Origin: Hirudo medicinalis
Lineage: Eukaryota > Annelida > Clitellata > Hirudinida > Hirudinidae
Assembly (NCBI GenBank): GCA_011800805.1
Contig: MPNW01000053.1
Location: forward strand, 1 to 64,000
Length of the DNA: 64,000 nt
Reading direction: 5' to 3'
Position numbers and translations under genes: made by a program. Of the stretch, positions 9,719 through 20,044 are shown one piece after another. Below the pieces are notes generated by a model. That model was not told the DNA's origin. It ran no database searches and saw nothing but the letters and a program-made list of their open reading frames with translations. How positions within the stretch are numbered: position 1 is the first letter of the stretch; each line of letters opens with the position of its first letter.

Positions 9719-9755
9719 GATCCGGTATACAAAGAAGACCCGTGCATACCGGATC
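9719..9755. promoter_or_regulatory. Inverted repeat between precursor and exporter genes
   Basis: GATCCGGTA at 9719-9727 is mirrored by TACCGGATC at 9747-9755, a perfect 9-bp inverted repeat with a 19-base loop. It sits in the 155-base gap between the precursor peptide and the fusion-protein gene. It could be an operator or an RNA hairpin; the sequence alone does not say which. Confidence 0.45.
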
Positions 9756-9774
9756 GTCGGTTCCATCGTCTGGA

Positions 9775-9794
9775 AACGCGGCGATTGCCGCGTT
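9775..9794 (-). terminator. Hairpin just after the precursor gene, likely attenuator
   Basis: A perfect 8-bp stem (AACGCGGC/GCCGCGTT) with a GATT loop lies about 18 bases after the stop codon of the peptide precursor. Only a short T run follows it on the minus strand, so full termination is unlikely. Partial termination would give more precursor than exporter, a common arrangement in bacteriocin operons (inference). Confidence 0.5.
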
Positions 9795-9811
9795 GCCTCA
9801 ACGCGGGTGCC

Positions 9812-10054
9812 TTAGTACTGCGGGCCGCCGAACAGGCCGTCGAGCAGGTTCACGGCGGCGGTCGTGATCGTTTCGCCGATGTTGTAGGCCTGCTTGACCG
9901 GCGCCGCGAAAATGCCCAGCGTCAGCGCATTGCCGATGTTCTCGGCGGTGCTGCCAGCCCATTCGATGACGTTGCCCAGCGCGGACGGGATGCCCGGGCC
10001 GCTGTAGTAGCCGCCGGAAACTTGTGCGATTTCCTGATGATTCAGTTCTTGCAT
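9812..10054 (-). CDS. Double-glycine leader peptide precursor, class II microcin-like
   Basis: 80 residues from ATG 10054, with GGAGA six bases upstream; the open frame extends 12 codons further but lacks a site there. Residues 1-15 (MQELNHQEIAQVSGG) are a textbook GG leader with the Leu/Ile/Val spacing read by C39 peptidases. The predicted mature peptide is 65 residues, starts Tyr-Tyr-Ser-Gly-Pro-Gly, is rich in Ala, Gly, Ile and Asn, has no Cys, has two amphipathic hydrophobic stretches and ends GGPQY. It is the natural substrate of the exporter encoded next to it. Likely role: secreted antimicrobial or signalling peptide. I do not recognise a named family for the core. No immunity gene is obvious beside it. 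Confidence 0.85.
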   Translation of the reverse strand: MQELNHQEIAQVSGGYYSGPGIPSALGNVIEWAGSTAENIGNALTLGIFAAPVKQAYNIGETITTAAVNLLDGLFGGPQY

Positions 10055-10090
10055 TGCATTTCTCCAGATTGAGAATGCTAGATAACCCAT

Positions 10091-10788
10091 CTAGCGAGGC
10101 ATCGAACGACGCCGCAATTGCGACGTGGATCAATACGTTAAACACCTGTTATTTTCCGGTGACGCAACCAAATCGCTTTAACCCGATTGAATTAATCCAA
10201 TCACCGAATGACGAGCACGATCCCGTCGAATCGAAAGTATCGATCGACCGTTTCGTTTTATGCCCGCCTTCAATCGCTACCCGATCGGCCCGCCCTGTCG
10301 ACAGGCGATTAAACCCCTGCCCGCCCGGCGTCCGGCACGACAATTCGGAACATGCGCGCCATCACTCATCGGCGCCGCAACGTCGCGCACGCCATGAAAA
10401 AGGAAAATGAATATCAGCCCGAGGATCGACCTGAAATGATTAAACGCTAATGCCATTCATCGAAAGAACCGATTTCTTTACAACACTGAATTCGACGCGC
10501 CAATGATCGGTTAATTTTCGGACGCTCTTTGTACGATACCGCACCATGGGGCAAACCCGATGTCCGCAGGCGATTTATTCTATTTTCATTGATAATGCGG
10601 AGCTCGAATGCCGTGATTGAAACCCGGCAGTTGATTCCGGATGGCACGGGCCCGGGTGGTTGAATCACGGGCGGAATTCGTCGAGCTGGCATGCCGATAC
10701 ACGGCGTGAATGAACGGCATGCGATGAGGCGGGCCGCCAGGAAACACGCGCCGGGGGCCATCCGGCCGTCCCGGCGCTCAACGTGTCG
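10091..10788. other. Regulatory intergenic region upstream of the microcin/synthase operon
   Basis: About 700 bases with clearly lower GC than the flanking genes, especially 10,130-10,260. I see no credible gene: the short open frames lack ribosome sites and family resemblance. It must hold the promoter for the leftward operon, but I could not pick a convincing -35/-10 pair. Confidence 0.6.
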
Positions 10789-13112
10789 TTACCCCGCTTT
10801 CGGCTTCGCGAGCTGATCGGCAACCGGCAGGCTGCGGATGCGCGTGCCGGTCGCCGCGAAGATCGCATTGGTCAGCGCCGGCGCAACGGGCGGCAGGCCC
10901 GGCTCGCCCACACCGCCGAGCGGCGTCGCAAAATCGTCCGGCGCGACGAGATGCACGCGGATTTCGCGCGGCGCCTCGTTCATGCGCAGCACCTGGAAGC
11001 CGTTGAAGTTGCTCTGCTCCGGATGGCCGTCCTTGAACGTGATCTCGCCGTGCAGCGCGATGCCGAGCCCCATCACCACCGCGCCCTCGAGCTGCGAGCG
11101 TACACGCTCCGGATTGACCTGCGGCCCGCAGTCGATCGCGATGTCGACTCGCGGCACCGTGATCTTGCCGTCGGCATCGACCTGCACCTCGCACACCGCC
11201 GCCGTGTACGACACGAAGCTGCGATGCGCGGCAATGCCGAGCCCGTGGCCCTTCGGCAGCTTGCGCCCCCAGCCTGCTCCGCGCGCGACCGTCTCGACCA
11301 CACGCCGCAGCCGGCCGGTATCGATCGGATACAGCGCCGGATCCTCGCCGTAATTCGCGTTCTTCACCGTGATGTGCGGCTCGAAACGCCGCGCGGGCCC
11401 GATCAGTTCAAGCAGGAAATCCTTCGGGTCGCGACCGGCCTCGTGCGCCAGCTCCGACACGAAACTCTGGATACCGAACGCATGCGGGATGTTGTAGACC
11501 GAGCGGAACCAGCCGATCCGCGTGTGCGCTTGCGCGGCCGGATTCTCGATCCGCACGTTCGGAATCGCGAACGGCAGGTCTGCGATGCCCTGCGCGAGCT
11601 CGCCCGGCTGCTCATGCACGATCCCGGCCCTGAACGTCGACTGGATCGACGGCGCGACCGTGCGATGCTGCCATGCGACCACCTTCCCCGATGCATCGAT
11701 CCCGCCGTCGAACGCCTCGAGCGACACTGCGTGGAAATAGTCATGCGCGATGTCATCCTCGCGCGTGAACGTCAGCTTGACGGGCGCGCCCGCTGCCTTC
11801 GACAGCAACGCCGCCTCCACCACGTAGTCGGGCTTCGACTTCCTCCCAAAACCGCCGCCGAGCAGCGTCACGTTGACCGTCACGCGTTCCGTCGGCAACC
11901 CGAGCGCCTTCGCGACCTCGTCGCGCGTGGTCTGCGGCGCCTGCGTGCAGGTCCACACTTCGCAGCGGCCGTCGGCCACGCGTGCAACGGCCGCGGGCGG
12001 CTCCATCGTCGCGTGCGCGAGATGCGGGATGTAGTACGTCGCGCGCACGCGCTTCGCGGCGCCGGCCAGCGCCGCCGCTGCATCGCCGTCGTTGCGGATC
12101 ACGTCACCCGGTTGCGCGGCAGCCGCTTCGAGCGTCTCGCGATACGCGGCGGAATCGTAGTTCGCGTTGGGCCCGCCCGTCCAGTCGATCTTCAGTTGCG
12201 CGCGTGCCTGGATCGCCGTCCACGTATCGCGCGCGACGACGGCCACGCCGCCGAGCGGCTGGAAACCGGACGCAGCGGTGTCGGCGCAAGCTGCACGACC
12301 TTGACGACACCCGGCAGCTTCTCCGCCGCCGATGCATCGAAAGATGCGACCGTGTCACCGTAGGCAGGCGGTCGCGCGACGACCGCATAGAGCATCCCGT
12401 CGAGCCGCGTGTCGATCCCGTAGTGCGCACGGCCGCCGACGATGTCGCGCCCGTCGATCAGCGCCGTTTCGCCCTTGCCGATATAGCGGAATTCGGCCGG
12501 CGCCTTCAGCGCCACCGTGGCCGGATCCGGCGTCGGCAGCGCAGCTGCCTTCGCGGCCAGTGCGCCGAAGCCGAGCTTGCGCCCGCTCTTCGTGTCGACG
12601 ACCTCGTGCACCGTCGCCTTGACCTGACGCGCATCGACGCCCCACGCTGCGGCGGCCGCCTGTTCGAGCATCGTGCGCGCGGCCGCGCCCGCGCGGCGCA
12701 GCGCGGCGAAGCTCTGGCGCAGGCTGCGCGATCCGTCGGTGTTCTGGTTGCCGTAGCGCGGCTCGTCGCCCACGGCCTGCGCGACCTTCACGCGCGCCCA
12801 GTCGGCGCCCAGTTCGTCCGCCACCACGAGCGCGACGCTCGTGCGCACACCCTGCCCCATCTCGGACCGGATGCAGGTCACGGTGACCGTGCCGTCCGGT
12901 GCGATCGCGACGAACAGGTGCGGATCGTCGCGCAACCCGTGCGGCATCCCGGCGCCGCCGAATTGAGGATTCGCGCTGACGGGCGGCTGCACCGGCACGG
13001 CCGCGTGAACGAGCGACGGCACGCCGAACGCGAGCAGCAGCCCGCCGGAGGCGAAGCCGAGCAGCAGCGCGCGACGGCTTTCGTTATGAACGGAGAGTTC
13101 GGGCGCGCTCAT
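10789..13112 (-). CDS. Isoquinoline 1-oxidoreductase-like molybdenum hydroxylase, large subunit (frameshifted)
   Basis: Molybdopterin-binding subunit of the xanthine-oxidase family that hydroxylates N-heterocycles or aldehydes. ATG 13112 overlaps the small-subunit stop (ATGA). The N-terminus holds a twin-arginine signal ([13 protein letters not shown]), so the complex is probably exported. Family motifs include [23 protein letters not shown], and near the C-terminus [20 protein letters not shown]. The reading frame breaks near 12,271, between VVQLAPTP and SGFQPLGG; one missing base explains it, and adding one base makes the gene exactly 775 codons. Sequencing error is more likely than decay because both halves are well conserved. 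The electron partner is the adjacent 2Fe-2S protein. Substrate cannot be told from sequence. Confidence 0.9.
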
Positions 13113-13570
13113 GCGGCACCTCCGCGGCGTACAGCCAGGCGGATCGCAGCGCGAATGCGCGTGTAGGTGCCGCAGCGGCAGATGTTGCCGGACATCGCAT
13201 CGTCGATGTCGGCGTCGGTCGGATGGGGATTCGTCTTCAGCAGCGATGCGGCCTGCATGATCTGCCCGGACTGGCAGTAGCCGCACTGCGCGACGTTCAG
13301 TTCCTGCCACGCCTGCTGCAGCGGATGATCGAGGTTCGTCGACAGTCCCTCGATCGTCGTCACACGCTTGCCGGAAGCGGCCGCGACCGGGGTGATGCAC
13401 GACCGGATCGCAACGCCGTCGACGTGCACGGTGCATGCGCCGCACAGCGCCATGCCGCAGCCGAACTTGGTGCCGGTATGGCCGAGGACGTCGCGCAGAT
13501 ACCAGAGCAACGGCATGTCGGGATTGCCGTCGAAGTGCTGCTCGCTACCGTTGACGGTCAGCGTGATCAT
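13109..13570 (-). CDS. 2Fe-2S small subunit of molybdenum hydroxylase (isoquinoline 1-oxidoreductase alpha-like)
   Basis: 153 residues carrying two [2Fe-2S] clusters: a plant-ferredoxin-type site ([15 protein letters not shown] plus a later Cys) and the C-terminal site CGYCQSGQ...CRCGTY typical of xanthine-oxidase family small subunits. A strong AGGAGG lies 7 bases before ATG 13570. It passes electrons from the molybdenum subunit encoded immediately downstream (4-base overlap) to an acceptor, often a cytochrome. There is no separate FAD subunit nearby, which fits the IorAB-type two-subunit architecture rather than the CO dehydrogenase three-subunit type. Confidence 0.93.
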   Translation of the reverse strand: MITLTVNGSEQHFDGNPDMPLLWYLRDVLGHTGTKFGCGMALCGACTVHVDGVAIRSCITPVAAASGKRVTTIEGLSTNLDHPLQQAWQELNVAQCGYCQSGQIMQAASLLKTNPHPTDADIDDAMSGNICRCGTYTRIRAAIRLAVRRGGAA

Positions 13571-14247
13571 CGTTCACCTCCTGGTCGAGGCGCCCGCATC
13601 GCACCACGGGTGCCGGGTGGGGATTCGAACGGCGGAGGGTGCGCACTGCTGCGCCGGCCCGATGCCGTCTTGTGGACTGCTCCGCCGGCAGGACCGGCGA
13701 TCAATGCATTGTTGTCGGTGCAGCTGGCCAAGGATGGCTATCGGGCATGCGATCCGGATTGATAGCGGGCCGCACCAGCCCGGATTCTGCCCCATGCAAA
13801 CCGTCACTCAGGCAACGCGATCATGGCGGGACTGCCAGAAATGGCGGCTCGGATCGCAGCCCTTGCGTGCCACGTTCGGCCCCCGCGACTTCGACATTGC
13901 TCGGGGGCGCCACAATCGTATGCGGAATCGTCCGGGCTCCAACTCTAACTGATGTGCGGCGGTTTTGCGTCGCCGGTGCATATCGGTACGGGCGAGAGAC
14001 AAACCGGGGGGATGTTGAAAGGGAATCGATGACGCACGACGTTTGCCATGCGAGCGGGACCGACTGACGCACACGTCGAGCGCCAGTGCTTCAAGCGGAT
14101 TGAATGCGCTTCAATGGAATACCGACGCAGGCCGTGAACGATGGCGCGCCGGGTGACCCGGCACGGTTCCCGACCTGCGTGGCCTCGATCGGCGCTCGAG
14201 TGATCGCCGGGCATCCCGCTCGTACGGCATGCGGGCACCCACCATGC
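13571..14247. other. Intergenic region without recognisable gene
   Basis: About 680 bases between the hydroxylase operon and wecB. Open frames on both strands (up to about 190 codons) lack ribosome sites and look like translation of non-coding GC-rich DNA. The hydroxylase promoter should lie at the left end. Nothing else stands out. Confidence 0.5.
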
Positions 14248-15465
14248 TCACGGCGATCGCAACGCCTGCAAGCCCAGCGTGAGCGCGTTGAACGGCATCT
14301 CCGACGCGCCCATCGAAAAGCTCGTCGCCTTCGTGGATACCCCCGGATTGCGCATCAGCGCGTGAACGATCCGCTCGCTCGCATGACCGTCGCCGTACGG
14401 ATTGCTCGCGTGCGCCATTTCCCCGTACGCGCTGTCGCTGTCGAACAGACGCGACGCCTCCCACACGATCCGCTCCTGATCGGTGCCGACGAGCCGCGCG
14501 GTGCCGGCCTGGATGGCCTCGGGCCGCTCCGTCGTCTCGCGCGTGACCAGCACCGGCTTGCCCAGCGCGGGCCCTTCTTCCTGAATACCGCCCGAATCGG
14601 TGATGATGAAATGCGCGCGCGACATCAGGAATACGAACGACAGATACTCCTGCGGTTCGATCAGGTAGATGTTCGGCAGGTGGCCGAGCCGTGCGCGCGC
14701 CGGCTCCCGCACGTTCGGATTCATGTGCAGCGGATAGACGAACTGCGCGTCGGGATAGCGGTTCGCGAGCGTGCACAGCGCATCGCAGAAATGCTGGAAC
14801 GGCTCGCCGAAACTTTCGCGACGATGCCCGGTGATCAACACGACGCGCCGCGACGGTTCGAGAAACGGAAACTGCCTCGCGACCTTCTCCGACAACGTCG
14901 TGGTGTGATCGAGCATGCGCTTGACCTCGTGCAGCGCATCGATCACGGTATTGCCGGTCAGCACGACCGCCCCGCCCGGTACCCCCTCGCTGAGCAGGTT
15001 GTCGCGTGCTTGCCCGGTCGGTGCGAAATGCCACGACGACACTGCGTCGGTCACACGGCGGTTCAGTTCCTCCGGCCAGGGCGACCAGATGTCACCACTA
15101 CGCAAGCCGGCCTCCACGTGCCCGACCGGCAAATAGCGGTAGAACGCCGCGAGACTGACCGCGAGCGTGGTCGTCGTATCGCCGTGTACCAGCACGACGT
15201 CCGGACGCAATTCGTCGAACACGATGCCGATTGCCTGCAGAATGCCGGTCGTGACGTCGGTCAGCGTCTGACTTTGCCGCATCACGTTGAGATCGTAGTC
15301 GGGCTTGATGTCGAACAGCGTCAGCACCTGATCGAGCATTTCGCGGTGCTGCGCGGTCACGCATACCCTGGCGTCGACACCTGCTTGTGCCTTCAATGCA
15401 CGCACCAGCGGTGCCATCTTGATGGCCTCCGGCCGAGTCCCGAACACAAGCAAAATCTTCTTCAT
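14248..15465 (-). CDS. wecB: UDP-N-acetylglucosamine 2-epimerase (non-hydrolysing)
   Basis: 405 residues, full length for the family. It interconverts UDP-GlcNAc and UDP-ManNAc, precursor for surface polysaccharides. Visible motifs are the N-terminal [34 protein letters not shown], the switch TGHRRESFG and the UDP-binding [13 protein letters not shown] lies six bases before ATG 15465. It is transcribed away from the secreted helical protein and glmS, with a 1.3-kb regulatory gap between. Together these genes make hexosamine nucleotides, which points to an exopolysaccharide or capsule locus (inference). Confidence 0.95.
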   Translation of the reverse strand: MKKILLVFGTRPEAIKMAPLVRALKAQAGVDARVCVTAQHREMLDQVLTLFDIKPDYDLNVMRQSQTLTDVTTGILQAIGIVFDELRPDVVLVHGDTTTTLAVSLAAFYRYLPVGHVEAGLRSGDIWSPWPEELNRRVTDAVSSWHFAPTGQARDNLLSEGVPGGAVVLTGNTVIDALHEVKRMLDHTTTLSEKVARQFPFLEPSRRVVLITGHRRESFGEPFQHFCDALCTLANRYPDAQFVYPLHMNPNVREPARARLGHLPNIYLIEPQEYLSFVFLMSRAHFIITDSGGIQEEGPALGKPVLVTRETTERPEAIQAGTARLVGTDQERIVWEASRLFDSDSAYGEMAHASNPYGDGHASERIVHALMRNPGVSTKATSFSMGASEMPFNALTLGLQALRSP

Positions 15466-16792
15466 CGTTATCCTCGTTGAGCCGTTTCGCGCTGAATGAC
15501 CCCGCTCGTGGCGCGAAGCATGTATTCAGGCGGCACCTCCCGTACTCGCACGCGGTCGACACACTGCGGTGTCGCGGAGCGAGCGCGCCGCCCGGTTCGC
15601 TCGGTCTACGCCATGCGAATCGTCGTACTACCAGCATCCCGTTGCGCTTGATCAGTCACGTGATGATTCGTTCGTCGCTTGGCCATGCGTCGCGTCCGAT
15701 CGTCACGTCCTTTCCTCTACAGCAATATTCAAACCAGCCGCCCCGCGACCGTATCCGGTTCAAGCCGCATGCACCGCACACGCGCGGTACGCGATGGAAT
15801 GTTTCATAACTGCTACGCGTTTCGCAGCGCCAATCAAGCGCGATACAGGCAAACATCGAGGCAGTCGCGCGATCCCTTCGACGGCGTGGTCCGACAAACA
15901 TCGAACGCACGTCGAGCGTCCGTTGCGCATCGAATCGCTCGCATCCGTCGAAACGCGTTGCGCCTCCTTGATCCGCCACTATTGTCTGTGCAGCCGGCGG
16001 CGCGATCGATTGTCTGGCCGTGGCCATGCTCGATGGATCAACCCGACACGCAACGTCATTCACGTCGCACGAATCGACGGGGTGTGAAATGTTGCGAATG
16101 TGTAACGCTGGTCCGGAACGAGGTTGATGCATCGAAGTCCGGCCCATGCAACGCACGCGCCCTCTTGAAGCGCACCGGCATTCCAGCCTGCGCACACGCA
16201 ACGAACAGCGCGATGCCCATCACCGCGTGGCGTCGCACTGCCGAGGCGGTGCAGGTTCCGCAGACAATCCGCTCGACGCACGACACGCACATGCTGCGAC
16301 GCCGATCACATGCGGGCATTCGGCCGGTGCGCACGCTGATTCTTCGTTGAATCAAAAATCACCACCGTCGTTCGCGCCAAGCGCCCACCCGCCACCCCCG
16401 CCCCTTGCCGTGCTTGGCATCCCGGCCGATGGCTCACGCCTTGCTTAATGACAGACAGGTGTGCTTCGAAACACTCGCCCGGCAGCGGACGACCGGACGC
16501 GCCTCGGCAACGAAACAGGCTGGAAACGCAACGGGTCCGCGTGGAGCGAACGACGAGCGCTCCAGCGCGCCGAAAGTGCCGACGCGCCCTGTTGAAGCAC
16601 GCGCGATCTACGAGCAAGGTTCCCGCTCCGAAGTAAGGAACCCGCCCGTGAACGCAAACATCGCTACCAGCCTCGGTTTCACCCGCATGACGGAGACCCG
16701 AGCCACAACGTCGACCCGCCCGCCAGGCGCCACGCGGCCAACGCCGCGCCCGGCGACGATTGCACAGGACTGCCGCGCAGGAGCCCACGACC
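15466..16792. other. Long divergent regulatory region between wecB and the polysaccharide-linked gene
   Basis: About 1.3 kb with no gene I can support; the longest open frame (15,679-16,350, plus strand) has random-looking composition, many Arg and Ser, and no ribosome site. For a compact bacterial genome this is unusually long, which suggests complex control of the two divergent transcripts. It contains the sigma-54-like element listed at 16,430. Confidence 0.5.
16430..16446 (+). promoter_or_regulatory. Candidate sigma-54 promoter
   Basis: TGGCTCACGCCTTGCTT has the GG and GC dinucleotides exactly 10 bases apart, the spacing required by sigma-54, and matches TGGCAC-N5-TTGC well apart from TCA in place of ACG. 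It points toward the secreted-protein gene and glmS, about 345 bases upstream of the first start codon. Sigma-54 control of exopolysaccharide genes is known in Burkholderia. Confidence 0.4.
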
Positions 16793-17881
16793 ATGAACCG
16801 GCCCGCGCTTTGCCCGACCGTACGCTCGCGCGTAGCGGCCACCGTCGCGCTGTGTCGCCTGTGGCACGTCGCCTGCTGTATCGCTGCGTGCGGTTTCGCG
16901 CTGCACGCGAGCGCCGCTGAACTCCGCCTCAACGGGCTGTACCAACGCGCCGACGGTGCGATCACCGTGCGCCTGAACGGCGTCGGCATCGATCCGTATT
17001 TCGCGGCGAAGGCGCTGCTCGCCGCGTCCGACGCGCAACTCGATGCGCGTCAGGCTGCACTCGCGTGGATCGCATGGCTGCTGCCTCGCCAGCGCCCGGA
17101 CGGCAGCTTCGAACGCTACTGCGTGAAAAATGGCCGCTACCGCGCATGCGCCGACGCGGAAACCGATGACGCGATGACGGCGACCTGGATCGAACTGCTC
17201 GCCCGCTTCGCGCCGCCTGACGGCTTGCCTGCGGCCTGGGAGCTCAGCCTGAACCGCGCTGGCGTGCATCTGGACACGCTGCTCGACAAGTCCTGCGGCG
17301 TCTATCAGATCTCGTCGTCGCTGCATGTCGCATTGCTGATGGACAACGTCGAAGTACACAGCGCGTTCCAGGCCCTCGCGGCGTACTACGTCCGGCGCGC
17401 CGACTACACGCATGCGGGACCGTGGAGCCAGCGCGCCGACCAGTTGGCGTCCGCGATCCTGAGGGTCTTCTGGCGCGGCGCCGGATCCGGCTTTCGTGCG
17501 AGCACGCAGCAGGTCAGCGACACGAGTTTTTATCCGGCGAAGATCGCGCAGATCCTCCCGCTCCTTTCCGGTATTCAGGTTCCCGAACAATCCGGCGAGA
17601 CGATCTACACGCAGTGGATGAAGAAGTATGGAAAGAGCTGGCCGCAACTCGCCAACACAGATTATCCGTGGAGCCTGATCGCGCTTGTTGCGCTCAAGAT
17701 GGGCGATTGGGGCAACGTCGCCTGCTGGCAAGCGCGATCGGGCCCGTACCGGCACGGCGCGCACTGGAACGTACTGGAGGAATCGCTTTATCTGGCATTC
17801 GAAAGCCGGATGGCCGCGCCCGTCATCCCCGCTCGATGCGGACTCACGACGGCAGCGGCAACGGCAACCGCATCGCGCTGA
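16793..17881 (+). CDS. Secreted alpha/alpha-barrel-like protein, probable polysaccharide-linked function
   Basis: 362 residues from ATG 16793 (CAGGAG upstream). A signal peptide runs to about residue 40 (CCIAACGFALHASAA). The rest has the repeated helical texture of six-hairpin glycosidase-like folds: QAALAWIAWLLPRQRPDGSFERYC, then TDDAMTATWIELLARFAPP, with LQRADGSF-type turns and regularly spaced Trp/Tyr. I cannot identify catalytic acids with confidence and do not assign a named family. It lies 48 bases upstream of glmS on the same strand and faces wecB, so a periplasmic role in making, trimming or exporting an amino-sugar polysaccharide is plausible. Confidence 0.7.
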   Translation: MNRPALCPTVRSRVAATVALCRLWHVACCIAACGFALHASAAELRLNGLYQRADGAITVRLNGVGIDPYFAAKALLAASDAQLDARQAALAWIAWLLPRQRPDGSFERYCVKNGRYRACADAETDDAMTATWIELLARFAPPDGLPAAWELSLNRAGVHLDTLLDKSCGVYQISSSLHVALLMDNVEVHSAFQALAAYYVRRADYTHAGPWSQRADQLASAILRVFWRGAGSGFRASTQQVSDTSFYPAKIAQILPLLSGIQVPEQSGETIYTQWMKKYGKSWPQLANTDYPWSLIALVALKMGDWGNVACWQARSGPYRHGAHWNVLEESLYLAFESRMAAPVIPARCGLTTAAATATASR

Positions 17882-17929
17882 CGCACCGGCGTGCGCGGTC
17901 CATGATGACTAACAGGGAGGAGACGTGTC

Positions 17930-19747
17930 ATGTGTGGCATCGTCGGCGCAGTCGCGCAACGGGACATCGTCCCGGTTCTGATTGAAGGGTTGCGCCGCCT
18001 CGAGTATCGCGGCTACGATTCATGCGGCGTGGCGACGGTCGTGAACGGCCAGGCGCGCCGCGAACGCAGTGTGTCGCGTGTCGCCGATCTCGACGCGCAC
18101 GTGCGCACCACCGGCCTCACCGGCAGCACCGGCATCGCGCACACGCGCTGGGCAACACACGGCGCACCGGCAACCTGCAACGCGCATCCGATCTTCTCGC
18201 GCGACGAAATCGCGCTCGTGCATAACGGCATCATCGAAAACCACGAAACGTTGCGCAAGCAACTTTCTGATGCGCATTATGAATTCGATGGCCAGACCGA
18301 TACCGAAGTCGTCGCGCACCTGATCCATAGCAAGTACCGCGGCGATCTCCTCGCCGCCGTGCGCGCGGCGACTTCACAGCTTCACGGCGCGTACGCGATC
18401 GCCGTGTTCAGCAAGCACGAACCACAACGGCTGATCGGCGCGAAGGTCGGCTCACCACTCGTCGTCGGCTTGAAAGACGGCGAATGCTTTCTCGCCTCCG
18501 ACGCGCTCGCGCTCGCCGGCATCACCGACCGCTTCATCTTTCTCGAGGAAGGCGACATCGTCGAGTTGACGCCTGGCGGCGTGCGCATACTCGATCGTGG
18601 CGGTGCACCGGTCGAACGCGCGGTACAAACCATTTCCTCCGCGCAGGCCGCGGTCGAACTCGGGCCGTACCGGCATTTCATGCAGAAGGAGATTTTCGAG
18701 CAACCGGAGGCCGTGGCCGCGACCATCCCGGATGCGGGGCTGTTCGATCCGGCCGTATTCGGCCCCGACGCCGCGCGCGCGTTCGAGCAGATCGACAACG
18801 TGCTGATTCTCGCGTGCGGCACGAGTCACTATTCCGGACTGACCGCGCGTCGCTGGCTCGAAACGATCGCGCGCGTACCCGCGCAGGTCGAGATCGCGAG
18901 CGAATACCGTTACAGCGACGCACTCGCGATGCCGAACACGCTGGTGGTGAGCGTGTCGCAATCCGGCGAGACCGCCGACACGCTCGCCGCGCTCAAGTAC
19001 GCGCAGGCGCTCGGCCATATCGACACGCTGGCGATCTGCAACGTGCCGACCAGCGCGATGATGCGGCAGACCGGCCTGCGCTTCCTGACGCGGGCCGGCC
19101 CGGAAATCGGCGTCGCGTCGACCAAGGCGTTCACGACCCAGTTGGTCGCGCTGTTCATTCTCGCCGTCACGCTCGGCCGGCTGCGCGGCTACGTCGACGA
19201 TGCGCAGCTCGCGCGCTACACGATGCAATTGCGGCGGCTGCCCGGTGCACTCGAGGATGTGCTCGGGCTCGAACCGCAGATCGAGCGCTGGGCGGAGGAG
19301 TTCTCGCAACACGAGAATGCGCTGTTTCTCGGGCGCGGGCTGCACTACCCGATCGCGCTCGAAGGTGCGCTGAAGCTGAAGGAGATTTCGTACATTCACG
19401 CGGAGGCGTATCCCGCGGGTGAGTTGAAGCATGGGCCGCTCGCGCTCGTGACGCACACGATGCCCGTCGCGACGATCGCACCGAACGACGCGTTGCTCGA
19501 GAAGCTGAAGTCGAACATGCAGGAAGTGCGGGCGCGCGGCGGCCAGCTTTACGTGTTCGCCGATGCCGATACGCGGATCGACAACAGCGAAGGCGTGTCG
19601 GTGTTGCGGATGCCGGATTACTACGGGTTGTTGTCGCCGATCCTGCACGTGGTGCCGTTGCAGTTGCTCGCGTATCACGCGGCGTGTTTGCGTGGCGCGG
19701 ATATCGACAAGCCGAGGAATCTGGCGAAATCGGTGACGGTTGAGTGA
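17930..19747 (+). CDS. glmS: Glutamine--fructose-6-phosphate aminotransferase (isomerising)
   Basis: 605 residues, the usual length. It makes glucosamine-6-phosphate from fructose-6-phosphate and glutamine, first step to UDP-GlcNAc. N-terminal class II glutaminase domain with Cys2 nucleophile (MCGIVGA), [18 protein letters not shown] and HNGIIEN; then two SIS sugar-isomerase domains with [26 protein letters not shown], and the C-terminal [11 protein letters not shown] that forms the active-site tail. A strong AGGGAGGAG precedes ATG 17930. As a copy next to a polysaccharide-type gene it could be a dedicated second glmS rather than the housekeeping gene beside glmU; the window does not decide this. 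Confidence 0.97.
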   Translation: MCGIVGAVAQRDIVPVLIEGLRRLEYRGYDSCGVATVVNGQARRERSVSRVADLDAHVRTTGLTGSTGIAHTRWATHGAPATCNAHPIFSRDEIALVHNGIIENHETLRKQLSDAHYEFDGQTDTEVVAHLIHSKYRGDLLAAVRAATSQLHGAYAIAVFSKHEPQRLIGAKVGSPLVVGLKDGECFLASDALALAGITDRFIFLEEGDIVELTPGGVRILDRGGAPVERAVQTISSAQAAVELGPYRHFMQKEIFEQPEAVAATIPDAGLFDPAVFGPDAARAFEQIDNVLILACGTSHYSGLTARRWLETIARVPAQVEIASEYRYSDALAMPNTLVVSVSQSGETADTLAALKYAQALGHIDTLAICNVPTSAMMRQTGLRFLTRAGPEIGVASTKAFTTQLVALFILAVTLGRLRGYVDDAQLARYTMQLRRLPGALEDVLGLEPQIERWAEEFSQHENALFLGRGLHYPIALEGALKLKEISYIHAEAYPAGELKHGPLALVTHTMPVATIAPNDALLEKLKSNMQEVRARGGQLYVFADADTRIDNSEGVSVLRMPDYYGLLSPILHVVPLQLLAYHAACLRGADIDKPRNLAKSVTVE

Positions 19748-19799
19748 GGGGGGTTGTGCAATCCGGGGCGGACTGGTGAAGGTCTTCGAGGGATCAAGC

Positions 19800-19876
19800 T
19801 GGCCCGCCCTACACGATTCGAACGTGTGACCTACGGCTTAGAAGGCCGTTGCTCTATCCAACTGAGCTAAGGGCGG
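19800..19876 (-). tRNA. tRNA-Arg (anticodon TCT)
   Basis: Minus-strand cloverleaf: acceptor CCGCCCT/AGGGCGG (7 bp), D-arm GCTCAGTTGGATAGAGC, anticodon stem ACGGC/GCCGT with loop CTTCTAA, T-arm with TTCGAAT, discriminator G and encoded CCA. Anticodon TCT reads AGA/AGG arginine codons. Confidence 0.95.
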
Positions 19877-19960
19877 TCGGGGAGAAAAGACACGGCTGGC
19901 ACGGGCCACATTTGACACCGGGCATCGAGCGACGACAAAACCACCCACCTCGAAGCCCCG

Positions 19961-19996
19961 AAACAAAACGGGCCCAGCATGAAGCCGAGCCCGAAA
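19961..19996 (-). terminator. Rho-independent terminator after uppP
   Basis: On the minus strand CGGGC...GCCCG forms a stem extended by four mostly wobble pairs, followed by TTTTGTTT. It sits about 50 bases past the uppP stop. Confidence 0.65.
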
Positions 19997-20044
19997 TTAT
20001 ACCCGATCATCGCGTCAGATCACGCGAAGCGAGCCATCGCAACC

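Noticed and set aside
215..9815. Very long plus-strand open frames in the bacterial part (for example 5278-8358 and 8358-9815)
   Set aside because: They are antisense shadows of GC-rich genes: Arg-, His- and Ala-heavy composition, no family motifs, while the minus strand has clear conserved proteins.
10447..10761. 104-codon open frame in the intergenic region, minus strand
   Set aside because: No ribosome site, no resemblance to known proteins, and lower-GC context typical of a promoter region.
15679..16350. 223-codon open frame, plus strand
   Set aside because: Random-looking composition, no ribosome site and no domain texture.
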